NCBI RefSeq assembly: GCF_004664715.2
Contig: NC_051072.1
Span: 29,347,994-29,411,993, forward strand
DNA length: 64,000 nucleotides
Origin: Peromyscus leucopus
Lineage: Eukaryota > Chordata > Mammalia > Rodentia > Cricetidae
Direction: 5' to 3'
Part shown: positions 1-11,927 of the stretch, piece after piece
How the letters are laid out: each line of letters opens with the position of its first letter
How positions within the stretch are numbered: position 1 is the stretch's first letter
Notes under the pieces: model-generated
Told to the model about the DNA's origin: nothing
Database searches by the model: none
Seen by the model: only the letters and a program-made list of their open reading frames with translations
Program-made: the position numbers and the translations under genes

Positions 1-50
1 TGCCCTCGAACTCACAGAGATCCACCTGCCTCTGACTCCACCACCAGCTA
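1..50 (-). repeat. B1 SINE, fragment cut by the window edge
   Basis: Antisense B1 internal sequence (CTCGAACTCACAGAGATCC) continuing from left of the window. Confidence 0.7.
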
Positions 51-69
51 AATAGCCTTCTTACACTCA

Positions 70-215
70 ATTTTTTTGTTTTTCAAGGCAGAGTTTTCTC
101 TGTATAACATCCCTAGCTGTCCTGAATCTCACTCTGTAGACCTGGCTGGCCTTGATCTGCCCATCTCTGCTTCCAGAGTGCTAGGATTAAAGGCGAGAGC
201 CACCACACACAGCTT
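70..215 (-). repeat. B1 SINE
   Basis: T-rich head, then diverged antisense B1 (CAAGGCAGAGTTTTCTCTGT to AGGATTAAAGGCGAGAGCC). Many mismatches mark it as old. Confidence 0.8.
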
Positions 216-356
216 AAATAACCTTCTTAAATTGTTTCTTGCTTTAGCTAGACTGAAACAATAATACCCAGCAGTAAGGGCATACAGAAATAGTGTCATT
301 TTCTTATTAAATTTAAGCACAAAACTTGAAAAGAAAAATAGGATTTGTAGAAACAC

Positions 357-510
357 AGTTTTTGTTTTGTTTTGAGACAGGGTCTCATTATGTCACTCTG
401 TAGTCCTTTCTGGCTTGGAGCTTACTTTGTTAGACAAGATTGGCCTCTAACTTCCATAGATCCTCCTGCCTCCTGGGTGCTAGAATTGAAGGTGTGTGCC
501 AACACACTTG
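357..510 (-). repeat. B1 SINE, diverged
   Basis: TTTGAGACAGGGTCTCATTA followed by the usual antisense B1 order. It differs strongly from the young cricetid copies. Confidence 0.75.
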
Positions 511-881
511 AACTAGTCACTTATTTCAAAAGTCACTCTAGCATTTACTTTTTCTTGTAAGTGCCTGTATTTTGGAAAGTTTTGTTAGATGCTCTGAGGT
601 GAATGTACAGATCAGAAATTATTTCTCTCAAGTAGGTTACAGTGAAGAGAGTTCTATAAACTAAATGACCAGAGTAGTTGCCGAATTGAGCCTGTGGGAA
701 ATACTGAAGGTTTTGTTACTAAATCATGAGGGAACAGTATAAAGGACCTCCTGTGGAGATTGAATTAGTTATCAAAATACCTCTGAACAAAGAAAAGCCT
801 AGGATCAGATGGCTTCACTAGTGAACTCTGTCAAGCATTTAAAGAATTCATGCCATCTTGAGACTCAAAAAAACTAAATAA

Positions 882-1080
882 AGGGCTAGAGAGATAGTTC
901 AGCAGTTCCGAGCACATAACTGCTCTTTCACAGAATCTGAGTTTTATTCCCAGTACCCATGTCAGATGGCTCATAACTGTGTGTACCTCCAGTTCCAGGG
1001 GGACCTGATGCTCTCCCTAGGTCTCTGCACACACCTATGTGTGTATACACATATAGACACATGAATAAGAATCAATGTTT
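882..1080 (+). repeat. B2-type SINE
   Basis: Starts GGGCTAGAGAGATAGTTCAG (tRNA-derived A box region) and keeps a diverged B-box region (CTGAGTTTTATTCCCAGTAC). Confidence 0.75.
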
Positions 1081-1097
1081 AAAAACAATTGAACACT

Positions 1098-1196
1098 TCC
1101 AATTTTGTTTTGTTTTTCGAGATAGTGTTTCTCGGCAATCCACCTGCCTCTGCTTCCTGAGTGCTAGAAAGTCATGTGCCACCACTGCCCAGCAAG
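1098..1196 (-). repeat. B1 SINE with internal deletion
   Basis: T-rich head and GAGATAGTGTTTCTC joined directly to ATCCACCTGCCTCTGC; the middle of the element is missing. Confidence 0.7.
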
Positions 1197-2598
1197 CACT
1201 TCCAGATTTACTTGAGACCAGCATGACTCTGATACCATAGCAAGATAAACAAATAACTTAAAACTGTAGACCAGTATCCATTATGATGACTATAGATGTA
1301 AAAATTGTCAGTAGACTATTAGGAAACTAGCCGAGCACTGTGGCTGGCACCTGTCGGTCCGTTACTTGGATGTTGAAGCAGGAGGGTTGTCAGGTTCAAG
1401 GCTAGCTATAAGTGGGACACTCCCAGAGGAGTGGCTCAGCAAGTGAAAACGACTTGTAAGGAAAGCCTGGAACTCTGAATTTGATCCTTGGAACCTACCA
1501 GGGGCAGTAGCAAGCATCTGTGACTTCAGTGCTCCCCTGGGGTGATGGAGAACGGGCTGAAGCTAGAGAACGAGCCAGCAGCCTGGGGTTCCCAGCACAG
1601 CAGCAGAAACAAAGGAGTATCTGCTTCAAAACAAGGTGGAAGGAGAAAAGCCTCAAAAACTGTCCTGGGTTCTGAACTGTAGACTCTCACTCTGTGGGCA
1701 CATAAACACACAGACTGGGAACCTAAATCCAGCACCATAGTAATTAAAGATGATTGACCTTGACCAAGTGATACAAGGATAGTTCTGTGCAAAAATCAGT
1801 GTGGCGGGTGGCACACCATATTGACTAATTATATATACCCTCTTAATAGAGTAAGACTTAGGCAAAGGGTTTCATGAGTATGACATTAAGATCATAGACA
1901 GCAGAAAAGCAGACATAATAAAGGAGACAGCAGACTAGTGGGGTGGGAGAAAACACTCGCAAACCACGTAACTATCTGAAAGAGACTCGGACAACTTAAA
2001 GTTTAGAACTACGTTATTTAAAAATAGTAAGAATTAGGTAGAAATTTCTCCAAGAAATAACCATTAAGTATATGAAAAAAGAATGTTCCATCTGCATCCT
2101 CACTCATCAGACAAGTCAGATTTAGCAAGAATCACCATACATTGTGAAGAGGGTGTCAAGGAAGCAGAAGACGGGGTGGTGAGAAAAGTTGGAGAGGAGT
2201 GTGGCCACTGTGGAAAATGGGAAGCATTCCAACAGTTTAAACTAGAAACACCATATGTACTGAACAGCTTTCCAAAGGAGGAGAGTTACTTTGGCTCAGA
2301 GTTCCAGAGGTTGTGGTAAGGCGGAGCACCTTGACACAGAGCAGGTGCCGAAGCAGAGGCCTGCAGCAGAACAGCTACTCACCTCATGGCCGTTTGTAAG
2401 CAAGAAAGACCCTCCTCTAAGCAGCCCTTCTTTAAAACCCATTCTACATACATTTATTGAGCCCTTCCTATGTGAGGTAGCTAAATTTTTGTTGGCATAT
2501 AAATGCCCCTGTCCATATGAGTTTAAAATGTTTTTCTAGAAGCACGGCATGAAGAGCATTGTCCAGTGGAAACAGGACAGTTAAAGCTACACAAAGTC

Positions 2599-2762
2599 GC
2601 CGGGTGGTGGTGGCGCATGCCTTTAATCCCAGCACTCGGGAGGCAGAGCCAGGCGGATCTCTGTGAGTTCGAGGCCAGCCTGGGCTACCAAGTGAGTCCC
2701 AGGAAAGGCGCAAAGCTACACAGAGAAACCCTGTCTCGAAAAACCAAAAAAAAAAAAAAAAA
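2599..2762 (+). repeat. Young B1 SINE with perfect target-site duplication
   Basis: Full-length B1 from GCCGGGTGGTGGTGGCGC to the A tail. A 16-base duplication, AAAGCTACACAAAGTC, flanks it at 2583-2598 and 2763-2778. The tail block with AGGAAAGGCGCAAAGCTACA marks the cricetid-type subfamily. Confidence 0.95.
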
Positions 2763-3013
2763 AAAGCTACACAAAGTCTGCAGGGCAGACTAACTGAGGC
2801 CCCGTCTCTTAGTAGTTCATTAGCTTTGAGTAGGCATTCTCAGGATCCAGTCTGAGGAACATGCCACCAGCTGGGGGCCAAGCTGTTAACACGTGAGCCT
2901 TTGGGAGGGTATTTCATCTTTAAGCCATAACACACATAACCCAGTAATTCCACATCTGAACATCCATGCAAAAGAATTGGCATCAGCATCTTCAGGAATT
3001 TGTGCCCCTTGGC

Positions 3014-3155
3014 CAGCAAGATAGCCCAGGGAACAGCAATTAGTATGCAAGCCTGACAACTCAAGTTCAGTTCTTGGAACCCACCTTGGACCTCTCCACA
3101 GGCACACTGTGGCACGTATGTCCATACATCATGCACACACACACAATAATATTTA
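3014..3155 (+). repeat. B3/B2-type SINE
   Basis: GGCCAGCAAGATAGCCCAGG, then a diverged B-box region and a CA-rich tail (CATGCACACACACAC). Confidence 0.65.
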
Positions 3156-3432
3156 AATTTCATTAATTATGTCTCCATTCTTTTTAGTACCAATCATAGT
3201 AGCCAACATGTGGAGATGACCTAAATGTTCATCAGCAGAACACTGAATGTTCTAATGAATAAAGGAAACTTATACATGCACAAAATAGAATATTGGTCAG
3301 CCTTTAAAAATTCTGTGTGTAACATGTATGAACCTTGAAAACATGTTAAATTAAGCCAGTTAAAGAATGATAAATGATAAAATATTGACTTATATAACTA
3401 TCTGAAATGGTCAAATTCATAGTTAAGGGACA

Positions 3433-3615
3433 GGGATTGGAGAGGAGGCTCAGCAGTTAAGAGTTACATTGCTTTTCCAGAGGATCTGAGTTCGATTACC
3501 AGCTCCTGCATCATGTGGCTTACAACCACTTGTTACTCTAGCTTCAGGGGATCCATTGTTTCTGACTTTCATAGACACACATACACAGAATTTAAAGTAA
3601 AATAAACCTTAAAAG
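3433..3615 (+). repeat. B2-type SINE
   Basis: GATTGGAGAGGAGGCTCAGC head and GATCTGAGTTCGATTACCAG B-box region, ending in an A-rich tail next to the TG/CG microsatellite. Confidence 0.75.
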
Positions 3616-3618
3616 GTT

Positions 3619-3656
<38 letters not shown>

Positions 3657-3667
3657 CGTGCGCGCGC
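3619..3667. repeat. TG/CG alternating microsatellite
   Basis: An uninterrupted purine-pyrimidine alternation of TG units with CGCGCG blocks, about 50 bases. Confidence 0.95.
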
Positions 3668-3846
3668 CTGGACTGGGCATCTCAGAATTGGAAAGGGGAA
3701 TATGAGATCTTAACCATGGTACATAGTACCGGAATGTGACTAAGATATTGATTGTGATGATGATGATTGTGGAAAATTTCAAAGATGAGAAGTATCAAAT
3801 CCCTAGACTTGATGTGAACTAATGATAATGTGCATCTTTTTTCCAG

Positions 3847-3991
3847 GTGTTAGTAAAATGGCTTTTCGTCACTTAATTGAGTTCACGTACACAGCAAAAC
3901 TAATGATACAGGGAGAAGAAGAAGCCAATGACGTGTGGAAGGCAGCAGAGTTTCTACAAATGCTGGAGGCTATTAAAGCCCTTGAAGTCCG
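3847..3991 (+). CDS. ZNF131: ZNF131 internal coding exon, C-terminal part of the BTB/POZ domain
   Basis: ZNF131 is a nuclear transcription factor with an N-terminal BTB/POZ domain and six zinc fingers. The family is known for transcriptional regulation, interaction with Kaiso and effects on estrogen receptor signalling. This 145-base exon follows a TTTTCCAG acceptor and ends at a GTAATT donor. Its frame begins with the last two bases of a split glycine codon and reads VSKMAFRHLIEFTYTAKL, then a helix with EEEANDVWKAAEFLQMLEAI, ending ALEV plus a split arginine codon. This is the second half of a BTB fold (B3 strand and the last helices), and I recognise it as ZNF131. About 75 upstream residues, including the start codon and first BTB half, must lie left of the window. 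The intact frame and clean splice sites show no sign of a pseudogene. Confidence 0.95.
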
Positions 3992-4287
3992 GTAATTGTT
4001 ACTTCTTCAGGAGTGCTAAATGATAGTCAAGACTGTGGTGTGTGTTGTATCGTTAAGTAGTGACATTCTGAAACTAAGAATTGTGGATATTGATTTGTTT
4101 CTCAAGTCCAAACTGCTGAGATTAAAGTAGCATGTCTGGTATTTACTAGGAGTCTAGGCAGCTCTTCAGGGGGGTCTCTGAGCCCTCATACATTCTTTAG
4201 CTAGACTTAAGTGATATTAATACTGAGAATGTTAAAAAAAAAATCAGTAGGCCACATGAGGTTAAGTAATGGCTTACCAATGAACAG

Positions 4288-4453
4288 CTGTCTTAGTCAA
4301 GGTTCTAGTACTGTGAGGAGACACCATGACCATGGCAACTCTTATAAAAGGAAAACATTTAATTGGGGCTGACTTACATTCAGAGGTTTAGTCCATTATC
4401 AGCCTGGTGGGAAATCTATGAGCCTGTGGGGGCCAATTCTATTAAAACCACCA
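4288..4453 (+). repeat. Rodent medium-copy interspersed repeat
   Basis: CTGTCTTAGTCAAGGTTCTA, GACACCATGACCATGGCAAC and the end AAAACCACCACAATGG match a dispersed repeat I know from rodent genomes. I cannot fix its class by eye. Confidence 0.55.
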
Positions 4454-5134
4454 CAATGGCCAACTTAGAACTAGTATAATCTAAGTGTATTTATATAAAC
4501 TTGTTATGTACTCTAGGTCATTTAACTCTCCATCTGACTTCTGGGGGAAAGAAATAGTATTCAGTGGTATTGTGGCATGAGAAAAAATCCATTGCTGAAG
4601 AGTTACCACTTGAAACTAAAACACAGAATTTCTTCTAGGAGGCATTCAGAAACTACTACAGGATATAACGAACAGGTCATTCAGCGCCTTCATTTCAGAG
4701 CAATGTAAAGGATGAGCTGAGGGCTCTGGCAATGCTCTCAGCTACCCTAGCTCTATCGCTGTGGCCTTAATGAAGTTGCTCAGCCCCATCAGATGGTGTA
4801 ATAGCGCGACTTTCTACACAGAATTGTTTGAGGTTAAATGCCTGTAAAATGCATATAATGGTGTCTGTCATGTAATATTCTAATGTGTGGACTCTTACTT
4901 CTCTGGTACTGCTTGGCTTTCTCCCTCCTGCTGGTGTTGTTTTTTAAAATGATTAATTAAAGAAAATACCTGTTTTTAGTATAGGCCATTAGCATGTCAA
5001 CAAACACAGTTTCATGAGCTGTTTTCCTGCAGGAACAGAATGATTTAATTAACTCATTAGTATGGTTTAGTCAAAAGATAAATTCGGAAAAACTTGAACT
5101 ATAATTAATTGTCTATAAGTAACATTTTAAAAAA

Positions 5135-5342
5135 TATTTTAATCTTTATTATTATTTTATGTGTATGAGTGTTTTGCTTGCATGTACGTCTGTGTACCGT
5201 GTTCATGAGGTGCTTCCGGAGGCCAGAAGAGGAATGGAGTTATAAATGATTGTGAGCTGCCTTGGCAGTGCTAGGAATCAAACCCAGGTCCTCTGAAAGA
5301 GCATCTAGTGCTCTTCACTTCTGAGCCACCTCTCCAGACCCT
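5135..5342 (-). repeat. B2/B3-type SINE
   Basis: Antisense order: TTTTATGTGTATGAGTGTTT, GGAATCAAACCCAGGTCCTC (B box) and CTGAGCCACCTCTCCAGACC. Confidence 0.85.
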
Positions 5343-6228
5343 AGTAACATTTCTTTTGGTTAATTTGACAGTTCACAATTAAATTCTTCTGAAAATAACT
5401 TAGTGTATATCCATTCTTATGCCTAACACCCGGTACATAGCACATAGGTGTCTGGGGGTGGATGCCGGTCTAAACCAGTATAGTTCTCTCTGGCAGTTGC
5501 GTGAGATTGATTAAATAAGGTGTGTGCTGAGGCGTGTCGTAGATGGCACGGTTTCGGATTGGTGCTTTAATTTTTTGAGAACCTTCTGAAAGAAGTGTTG
5601 TGTGGGTGCTTTTGCTGTTCCTAGTCAGGAGTGGCATCTGGATACTAAACAACCAAAAGTGGACCACAGGTCTGTGAGTGAGTGTGCACTTGTTTCCTGG
5701 TGTAGCTGTGGAGGTCAGCACAGCTCTTGTGGTTGGTTCTCACTTTCTCCTTTTTAAATTTATACTTAGGTTTTTAAAAGAAAATCGCTTTATTCCAGTT
5801 AACTCACAGAAAAAAAAAATCAGCAGCTAGTTTAAGGAAGCTACTCAGATACTTGCCCCTTCAGACATCTCTTCTCCGTTGCTCTTTGTATTTGAGTCCC
5901 CCTGGCCTGTAAGTGCACAGGGTTCCTGTTTCTGTCCCTCATCTCCCCATAGTAGGGGTGCTGGGATTAAAGAGGCACAGCATACACGTGACTCTTTGGG
6001 TCCTGGACCCGAGTCATTCTTGGTAGTACTCTGCATGAGTGTGACCTAAATTTCCTAGACTACTTCAGACCTTTCAGCATCTCCTGTAGATAACGCCGTT
6101 TCCAGTTTCTTTTTGTTCTTTAAGTCAGCTTCTTAGCCACAGTTGGTATTCTTAAGTACTTACATTGATGTGATTATTACAGATTGTTAAATAAATGCCT
6201 TGTAGTTGAGCATTCCAGAGTAAGTTTT

Positions 6229-6385
6229 AAGGGTCAGTGAGGCGACTCAAAGAATAAAGGTGCTTGCCACCAACACCTGAGGTCATGAGCTGAGGTCAGT
6301 CCTTGACACTGCCAGGGTTCTGACCTCTGCCAGGTGTGCCATGGGGTGTATCTTCCACCCCCATAAATACGCACACAGTGGATCT
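6229..6385 (+). repeat. B3-type SINE, old
   Basis: GGGTCAGTGAGGCGACTCAA head, GGTGCTTGCCACCAA, then GGTTCTGACCTCTGCC in the usual B3 order. Confidence 0.65.
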
Positions 6386-7334
6386 CCAGCATTGTTATGT
6401 TGTAGATAGATCTGTGAATCAGCATTTGTAAGTCTGTCATGTGGTCATGTTATGTATATGCTCTGTCCTTTGCTGGGAGTACTTCATTCATTGATAGACT
6501 CTTTACAGGTCTTTTTAGCCTTGGTTCCCAACCAGCAATTTGTTCTCTAAAGCCTCACCTGACAGCTCTCTAAACAGGTCAACTTGGGTGCTTCTGTACT
6601 TTCATTCTTTGTTTTCCATTTAAACCATAATCATTCTATCGTTACCACATTTTTTGCATTAGACGTCAACTTCGTTGGGGTAGGGATTATACATTTTTCA
6701 GGCATTTGGTAAGTTTGAAAAGCTACAAGATGTTTTCTGGGTACCCAATAGCAAGACTACTTCCTTTGTCTAACAGACTCAGAAATGTCTTGCTTTGCCA
6801 TTCAACTGTGAATGTAAGTCCAATTAATAAAATCCCGAAAGAAGCACTTTGCCCCCGTTATTTAGAGACTGCTTTATTAGTTTCTGTAATCAAACCCATG
6901 AAGATAAGACCTTATATATAATTAGTGGAAAAATTAAATTCAATGTTTATAGACCATTGTGGCCTCACAATTTCTCTATAAGGCCAGCTCAGCACAGTAA
7001 GCTGGGATACTGTCTTCTAAAGTAGACAACACAGCTAAAGTTTCCCAAAATTGAAATTATGTCTCCATATAGTTACTTAAGAGGCAGTAATGGAGGTATG
7101 ATATGTGGCTGTAACAGAAGCTTTGTGAATTCTGTACTCATCTGAACGAAATTATGGAGACATCAAGCATGCTTCATTTTTCCCCAAAGGTAAACCCAAT
7201 CTCAGCAAACAGCTAAGTGTTGTTACTGTTGTGGTTCCTGCGTCATCATCTCAAAAGGAGCATCCTAAAGTAACGCCATAAGACACAGAGTGGTAATGTT
7301 ACTGCCGTGTAACTTGTAACCTAAAGGTTTGTTT

Positions 7335-7512
7335 AGTTTTGTGTATGTGAGTGTGTGTCACGGAGGTGGCAGCAGAGACCTGAAGAAGGTGTGAGGTACC
7401 CACACTGCTAGAGATACAGGCAGTTGTGAGATGCCTGCCATGGGTGCTAGGACCCCAACTTGGGTCCTTCTAGAAGAACAGCAAGAGCTCTTAAGTGCAA
7501 AGCCATCTCAAA
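7335..7512 (-). repeat. B2/B3-type SINE, diverged
   Basis: Antisense B2-like order ending CTCTTAAGTGCAAAGCCATC; heavily mutated. Confidence 0.6.
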
Positions 7513-7768
7513 GCTCTTTTTGTTGTGTCTCAGGGATCTGGGTTTACCTGGTCATACGCATAATGGAGCATTAGGAGGCTAGTTCAGAGTAATTTGTGGT
7601 TGACCTCAAACACTTATAACAGTACTTAGTGTGTTCCTTTTTAGTTAAATGGTTTTGATATCTTTTATAATAGAGATGCTCTTAAATGAATGACTTGACA
7701 GTATAATAACTTAGTTTAAGTAAAATTGATACCATACAACTTCAATTTGTTACTTAAAATATCTGAAA

Positions 7769-7945
7769 TGGGGCTGGAGAGATGGCTCAGGGGTTAGGAA
7801 TACTGGCTGTTCTTCCAGAGGGAGGACTCGAGTTCAATTCCCAGCACCCACATGGCAGTTCACAACTGTCTGTAACTCCGGTTCCAAGAGATCTGACACC
7901 TTCACACCAGTGCACATAAAATAAAGTTAAATTATTTTTTAAAAA
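7769..7945 (+). repeat. B2 SINE
   Basis: GGGGCTGGAGAGATGGCTCA head, GAGTTCAATTCCCAGCACCC B box, A/T-rich tail. Confidence 0.9.
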
Positions 7946-7951
7946 TCTGAT

Positions 7952-8045
7952 ATGGGGGTTGGGAACTTAGCTCAGTGATAGAGTGCTTGCCTAGCAAGCG
8001 CAAGGACCTGGGTTCGGTCCTCAGCTCCGGGGAGGAAAAAATTGA
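7952..8045 (+). repeat. ID SINE
   Basis: GGGGTTGGGAACTTAGCTCA (A box), the hairpin region GCCTAGCAAGCGCAAGG and GGGTTCGGTCCTCAGC (B box), then an A-rich tail. ID elements derive from BC1 RNA and tRNA-Ala. It lies directly after the B2. Confidence 0.9.
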
Positions 8046-8592
8046 AATAATTACAATGAGTTGATCGTTAAATGAAATCGTTGTTATACAGTTAAAGCCT
8101 GTTAGAGTGGTCTGTAAAAATTGTATTAATGGAACAAGTGTTTGTCACCTGGAAGAGAAGTATAAATTAGTAGCTAAGTACATACTTCATGGATGACAGA
8201 TTTGGCAGGCAAGTCCTCAGTGCTACAAAAACAGAACATTAAATATGTAAGTTTAATGTGCTAGACAGTTTAAGAATTAAAGTTTAATTTTGGTTAAATT
8301 TACTTCTTAGAACAATTGATGGGTGTTTTTGTTTTTGTTTTACAGACAGAGGTATATATAGTTCTCCTTTTAACATTTACAGGAAAGGAACTATTTTTGG
8401 AATATAGTGTAAATTTTGATACTGAGAACTAGAAACTAAGGCCGTATTTTACATTGTTGGAATACCATCATTGCTATTTATTAAAACTCAATAGGGAAGT
8501 GCAGTTGCTATGGATTTTATCATTCTTCCTCTTGATGTGTAATTTACATATAGTACCCATTTGCTCATCTTGATCAGAGTTGGATTGGTTTG

Positions 8593-8596
<4 letters not shown>

Positions 8597-8676
<80 letters not shown>
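8597..8676. repeat. CT/GT microsatellite
   Basis: Perfect (CT)n to 8660 followed by (GT)n. Confidence 0.97.
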
Positions 8677-8682
8677 TGTGTG

Positions 8683-8827
8683 TGTTGTTTTTGAGACAGT
8701 CTTTTTTTTTTTTTTGTGCCTCTGGCTGTCCTAGAGATCACTGTGTAGACTAGACTAGCTTCAAACTCATAAGAGATCGTTTGCCTTTGAATGCTGGGAT
8801 TAAAGGTGTATCTCTCATACCTGGCCA
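8683..8827 (-). repeat. B1 SINE, diverged
   Basis: TTTTTGAGACAGTC, an internal T run, then the antisense B1 core with GCTGGGATTAAAGGTGT. Confidence 0.8.
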
Positions 8828-9204
8828 GAGAGTTTGGATTTTAGCAGTTATGTGTAGTGATGTAGCCATTGTCACAGCAAGATTAAGAAGCATCTCTATC
8901 ATCAGGCTTAATGACTATAGTCGATCTCGATTCTTACCTCCAGACACCCACTAGTCTGATAGTCATTGCTTGAGTTACTACTTTATTCATGCCATGTGAA
9001 TGGGCTTCTGCAGCATTTAGTCTTTGTTTGCTCATTTTCATTTAGTATTGCATTTCAGAGGTTTGTCTATGTTGTGATGTTTTTGCATTCATTTTCATTG
9101 CCTAATAGGAGTTCATAGAGGAAATGATAGCATGACATTTGGATTATTTTTCCAGTGTTAGAGCAATGGTGCTGGGCATGATAATGTTTCTCAGTAAATA
9201 TTTT

Positions 9205-9330
9205 TGTCTTTTTGCTTTTCAAGACAAGATTTCTTTGTGTAGCCCAGGCTGGCCTCAATCTCACAGAGATCTATCTCCCTCTACCTCCTAAGTGCTGGGA
9301 TTAAAGGCGTGCACCACCACCACCCTGGCA
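9205..9330 (-). repeat. B1 SINE
   Basis: TTTTCAAGACAAGATTTCTT through GGGATTAAAGGCGTGCACC, in antisense order. Confidence 0.85.
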
Positions 9331-9477
9331 CCTCATCCACACTTGAAGTTTAGTGTGTGTGCTCTCACCTTTGGAAACAGCAGCTCTCCTGGTACACAAG
9401 GAACTGCAGTTCTGTTGCGTCCTTACCAGTACACTGAGAATTGTTAAGGATTACTTAAAAACTTTGTGAACATTTTA

Positions 9478-9875
9478 AAATATTTCTTCGTTATTGGGAG
9501 GCATACTTACCACCACATGGTTCCCAGAATCAAATGTAAGTCATGTAGCTTGTTAGCAGGTACCTCTAACCACCGATCCATCTCTCTGGCCCCTATATTT
9601 TGTCTGTGTATGATGGGGTACATACGTTTGCAAGTTAGAGGGCAGCTTGCAGGAGTCTGTTCTCTCCTTTTACCATACGCATTCCCAGGATCAGGCTCAG
9701 GTGGTCAGGTTTGATGGCAAATTCTCTTAACCCTCCGAGGCTCTGACAGGTCAGAGGACAATGTTGTGGAGCTGATTCTCTCTCTCCACCTTTACATGGG
9801 GGTTCTGGGGATCAAACTGAGGTCCTCAGGCTTGCCCAGCAAGTGCCTTTATCCACTAAGCCATCTTGCCAGCCC
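9478..9875 (-). repeat. Cluster of two or three B3-type SINE copies
   Basis: Repeated antisense B3 ends: CCATCTCTCTGGCCCC (near 9594), a diverged copy ending near 9740, and GCCATCTTGCCAGCCC (near 9875) preceded by GGTCAGAGGACAATG. Exact internal junctions are not resolved. Confidence 0.65.
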
Positions 9876-9883
9876 GGCAAACT

Positions 9884-10038
9884 TTTTTTTTCTTCCCTGA
9901 GACAGGGTTTCTCTGTGTAGCTTTGCGCCTTTCTTGGATCTCGCTCTGTAGCCCAGGCTGGCCTCGAACTCACAGAGATCCGCGTGGCTCTGGCTCCCGA
10001 GTGCTGGGATTAAAGGCGTGCGCCACCACTGCCCTGCT
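9884..10038 (-). repeat. Young B1 SINE
   Basis: GAGACAGGGTTTCTCTGTGT, AGCTTTGCGCCTTTC, GGGATTAAAGGCGTGCGCC: near-consensus cricetid B1. Confidence 0.93.
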
Positions 10039-10274
10039 TCCGACAAACATTTTTAGAGAGCAGTGATCTCTTATACTGTGTTATGCATGCAGTATGTAAA
10101 TGAACCAAGTGGCTATTTTAATAAAGCTTTGCTTTCGTAATTTGTACTTAGGTCAGAGCTTGCTAACGCCTCTGAAAGAGCATGAATGTGTATAAGTCTT
10201 GTGGTTTGAATGTTTTTAGAACTTTGTAGTTACCACATTTATTAATTCTGTTGTGGGTATGTGGGTATGGAGTA

Positions 10275-10376
10275 GTTGGCTGTTTCTTGGCTTGTGTGGG
10301 TCCTGGGGGTGAAACTCAGGTCGTCAGGCTTGGCAGCAAGCATCCCTTAACCAGTTGGGCCATCTCATTAGCCCTG
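10275..10376 (-). repeat. B3 SINE fragment
   Basis: GGGGGTGAAACTCAGGTCGT and GGGCCATCTCATTAGCCC. Confidence 0.7.
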
Positions 10377-10432
10377 GTTTCGAAGTGTTGCTCCTCCTTT
10401 AAATATTAAACCTTATTTAAAGTATGTAGTTT

Positions 10433-10645
10433 GAAGGTACTGGAGAGGTGGCTGAAGGTCAAGAGCACTGAGTTTTTCCAGAGGACCCAGGTTTGATTCC
10501 TAGCACCTACATGGTGACTCACACTCATTTGTAACTCTAGTTCCAGGGAGTCTGATGCCCTCTTCTGGCTTCTGTGGACACAAGGCAGGCATGTGTGGCA
10601 CATAGACATAAATGTAGACAACACATAAAATATAAAAAGGAAAGA
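10433..10645 (+). repeat. B2 SINE
   Basis: GGTACTGGAGAGGTGGCTGA head, TGATGCCCTCTTCTGGC block and an A-rich end. Confidence 0.88.
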
Positions 10646-10650
10646 TTTAG

Positions 10651-10882
10651 GGGCTGAGGAAATGTCTCAGTGATTAAGAGCACTTGCTGCTCTTGCGGAG
10701 CATCTGGGTTCAGTGCCCAGCACCCACGTGGTGGTTCACAACCATCCCTTTCATTCCAGGAACAACATTTCAGGAGATCTTTTTCTCCCTCTGACCTCTG
10801 CAAACACTGTGCATGCATATGGTATACATACATACATGTAGGCAAAATATTACATAAAATGAAATGAATACGTGTAATAAAA
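10651..10882 (+). repeat. B2 SINE, tandem neighbour
   Basis: GGGGCTGAGGAAATGTCTCA head and GGGTTCAGTGCCCAGC B box, directly after the preceding B2, with ATACATACATACATG in the tail. Confidence 0.85.
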
Positions 10883-10904
10883 ACTGTAAGTAAATTTTTG
10901 TTGT

Positions 10905-11093
10905 TTTTTAATTTTTTTATTTTTATGTGTGTTAGTGTTTTTGCCTGCATGTATGTCTATGTGAGGGTGTTGGATCCCCTGGAATTAGTTACAGACAGTT
11001 GTAAGCTGTCATGTAGGTGCTGGGAATTGAACATGGGTCCTCTGGGAAAGCAGTCAGTGCTCTTAACCACTGAGTCATCTTCTCTCTAGCCCC
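10905..11093 (-). repeat. B2/B3-type SINE
   Basis: TTTTTATGTGTGTTAGTG, GGGAATTGAACATGGGTCCT, ACTGAGTCATCTTCTCTC in antisense order. Confidence 0.85.
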
Positions 11094-11747
11094 GTAAGTA
11101 AATAAAGTATGCAGTTTTAACATATTCAAAACCATGATCACTTTCAAGTTAATGAATATGGCACACTCTGTCGTGTCTTCAATTTGTAGTCCAGTCCTCC
11201 TTTCCCAATCTCAATGACCATACCAATCTACTGTTACCATAGCTCATTAACATTTTCTAGAATTTTATATACATATATGGTAGGTACACACTTACCTAAT
11301 TTCATTAGTTTTGAAATTCATTGATACTGTGGTTAAACATTATCTTTATCTACACTACACTCTGAAACAGGACAGACTTTGTTTTCAAACTGTTGTGTAT
11401 ATAAACAACCTTTTAAACAGATCCAAAATAGAGTTGTCCATGTCTTTGTTTATAGAGAGATCCATGAAAAGTTATTTCAAAATAATATTCTTGTTTCTGT
11501 ATTATCTTGGCTTCTGGTAATTTTTCTCATAATTACTCTTTATCATTAGTCACTCTGATAATCTACCAGTAGGGACATTGACCTACCTAATCCATTCAGT
11601 TTTTCTCATGTTAGGCTTATTTAAGACTACTATTAACAGAATTTGAGTAAACATCATCTGCCTACCTTGTACTTAACAGATTGAAGGCCACCTTCATTAG
11701 GGACACAGGTTGACATTGCCTGCAGTTCAGAAAGAGTGTTTGACTCT

Positions 11748-11927
11748 ATTTTTTTTCTTTTTTTTTTTTTTTTTTTTTCGATTTTTTCGAGACAGGGTTT
11801 CTCTGTGTAGCTTTGCGCCTTTCCTGGGACTCACTTGGTAGGCCAGGCTGGCCTCGAACTCACAGAGATCCGCCTGGCTCTGCCTCCCGAGTGCTGGGAT
11901 TAAAGGCGTGCGCCACCACCGCCCGGT
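11748..11927 (-). repeat. Young B1 SINE with perfect target-site duplication
   Basis: A 14-base duplication, GAGTGTTTGACTCT, lies at 11734-11747 and 11928-11941. Between them is a T-rich tail, then near-consensus antisense B1. Confidence 0.95.

Larger units (their letters stand above)
1..3846 (+). other. ZNF131: ZNF131 intron upstream of the first visible exon (partial)
   Basis: Holds B1, B2 and B3 SINEs and one TG/CG microsatellite, each listed separately. No exon-like sequence for the first half of the BTB domain is visible, so those exons lie further upstream. The interval 1700-2580 is otherwise unassigned and looks like ordinary intron or very old repeat. Confidence 0.85.

Noticed and set aside
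10537..10950. Minus-strand open frame of 137 residues
   Set aside because: It lies across tandem B2 SINEs and their flanks; the translation is SINE-derived.
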